Assembly (NCBI GenBank): GCA_016927695.1
Contig: JAFGME010000294.1
Location: forward strand, 1-47,142
DNA from: Bacteroidales bacterium
Lineage (GTDB): Bacteria; Bacteroidota; Bacteroidia; Bacteroidales; JAFGHD01
Reading direction: 5' to 3'
Length of the DNA stretch: 47,142 nucleotides
In this document: positions 45,978 to 47,142 of the stretch, piece by piece
Layout of the letters: each line of letters begins with the position of its first letter
Numbering within the stretch: position 1 is the stretch's first letter
Program-made: the position numbers and the translations under genes
The notes under the pieces: model-generated
Database searches by the model: none
The model's input: the letters and a program-made list of their open reading frames with translations, nothing else
Told to the model about the DNA's origin: nothing

Positions 45978-47142
45978 GTACTATATACTGGTTCAAAATA
46001 TTCTTCTACAACCTGATTTGTATTTTCTACTAAAAAACTGTTAGAGAGAATAATTTTATCCCCGATTTCCTGAATAGTTTCTAATGGTGGTAACGACATT
46101 TCCCTAAGTTCTGTAGCACTTACATTGACATTGCCATTGAAAATTCTAAAGTAAGTATCAAAAAGACAGCTGTTAAGTAATGCACAAAGTCCTACAACTT
46201 CATTTCGTTCCAAGTGTCCTTTTGGCCGGTAAATATAGTTTACCTTGTTTTCAACTCCGATATAATCAGAATTAATGAAATTGCAAAAGTATGGAGCCGC
46301 AACCAGCCTGTTTTTATCATCCTTGCTGCTAAATCGCCTCAATAGGATATAGTTTTTATTAGGGATCAGGAGAGGGATAGACTTCTCTACAATTTTAATA
46401 TACTGCCCTTTATTTGCTTTAACAACGGGCCATTCCAATATCATTTGCTTCACATTATGCAGCCAAAAAAGTGGAGCCAATTGCTCTGATTTATTTTTAA
46501 TATTTTCTCTAATATAATCCCAGGAACGGAAAGCAACGACAGGACCGGTTGAGATTTTAATATTATATTTGGCTAAATTACCTGACCAGATTTTAAAAAC
46601 TTCAAGTACGGCTTCTTCATAGTCGCTAGTTGGTAGGTATAGAATTTTTTCATTGGAACTCAGGGTTATTATATCCTTCTTTTGGAAAGTCTTGATAGAT
46701 GGAGTTATTAAATCTTTTAACCCACCTGAAGAGGAAATAACTACTTGTGGTTTAGGGGCAGGTCTTTTAGTCCCTTTGATAATAACTGTTTCTTGTAATA
46801 CCTTATCTCTGCTAAAAGTATCTTTTCGCGAAACAAACAAGTGTACTTTGTCTAAGTCGATAATTCTAAAGAAATACTGCCGGAAAATTTTGAAATATCC
46901 CCCTGCAGCGAAACTTCGGGGGGTAATGAATATTAGCTCACCATTTTCTTTAAGCAGTTTAGCTGACAATGCCATAAAAATCGCATAAATATTAGGATGT
47001 CCGTTCACAATAACTTTCGCAACTATTGCCCGTTTATCATCAATTGAGAGTTTGAAGTAGGGTGGATTAGAAATAACTATATCAAATGGCTCAATCGGTT
47101 TTGAAAACAAATCACCTGCTTCTTTAAAGCTATCTGCATTAT
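45974..47142 (-). CDS. N6-adenine DNA methyltransferase (M.BsuBI/M.PstI-like), N-terminus cut by window edge
   Basis: FDIVISNPPYF motif IV, LIFITPRSFAAGGYFKIFRQYFF. The frame stays open upstream of the track start (NADSFKEAGDLFSKPIEPFD). 4-nt overlap with the endonuclease gene. Confidence 0.9.
   Translation of the reverse strand, partial: NADSFKEAGDLFSKPIEPFDIVISNPPYFKLSIDDKRAIVAKVIVNGHPNIYAIFMALSAKLLKENGELIFITPRSFAAGGYFKIFRQYFFRIIDLDKVHLFVSRKDTFSRDKVLQETVIIKGTKRPAPKPQVVISSSGGLKDLITPSIKTFQKKDIITLSSNEKILYLPTSDYEEAVLEVFKIWSGNLAKYNIKISTGPVVAFRSWDYIRENIKNKSEQLAPLFWLHNVKQMILEWPVVKANKGQYIKIVEKSIPLLIPNKNYILLRRFSSKDDKNRLVAAPYFCNFINSDYIGVENKVNYIYRPKGHLERNEVVGLCALLNSCLFDTYFRIFNGNVNVSATELREMSLPPLETIQEIGDKIILSNSFLVENTNQVVEEYFEPVYST

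Noticed and set aside
1-47142. CRISPR array, rRNA or IS element
   Set aside because: No regularly spaced direct repeats, rRNA sequence or transposase ORF seen when reading the window.

Overview
Bacteroidota-type chromosome segment, judged by protein families, a T9SS-like C-terminal domain and TAnnTTTG-like promoter elements. The left half (about 1-24,450, all minus strand) is an extracellular contractile injection system (eCIS; PVC/AFP/AlgoCIS-like) locus. In transcription order it reads: LytTR regulator with a degenerate receiver, small ORF, Pvc16/DUF4255 cap-type protein, 405-aa orphan, two sheath paralogs, two gp19-like tube proteins, an unlisted 57-aa DUF5908-like microgene, LysM protein, VgrG/gpV-like spike, PAAR tip, gp25, two large baseplate proteins, a 1321-aa baseplate/fibre-like protein, a CIS tape-measure-type protein, a 260-aa protein with an HEMQH zinc-protease motif (best cargo candidate), and an AAA+ ATPase that runs off the left edge and is absent from the ORF track. 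A tRNA-Asn with its own terminator bounds the locus. The right half is mostly housekeeping and metabolic: PfkB kinase, an EF-G paralog lacking the catalytic His, flavodoxin-fold oxidoreductases, MtaB and MiaB-like enzymes, ferredoxin-NADP reductase, beta-CASP hydrolase, GH3 and a long GH94. It also carries two small accessory scars. One is a RelE-type TA pair flanked by a 73-74 bp imperfect direct repeat of the reductase gene 3' end. The other is a decayed HigBA/MazE-like TA remnant abutting a BsuBI/PstI-type restriction-modification system that runs off the right edge. All family calls come from reading the sequence; no database search was run.
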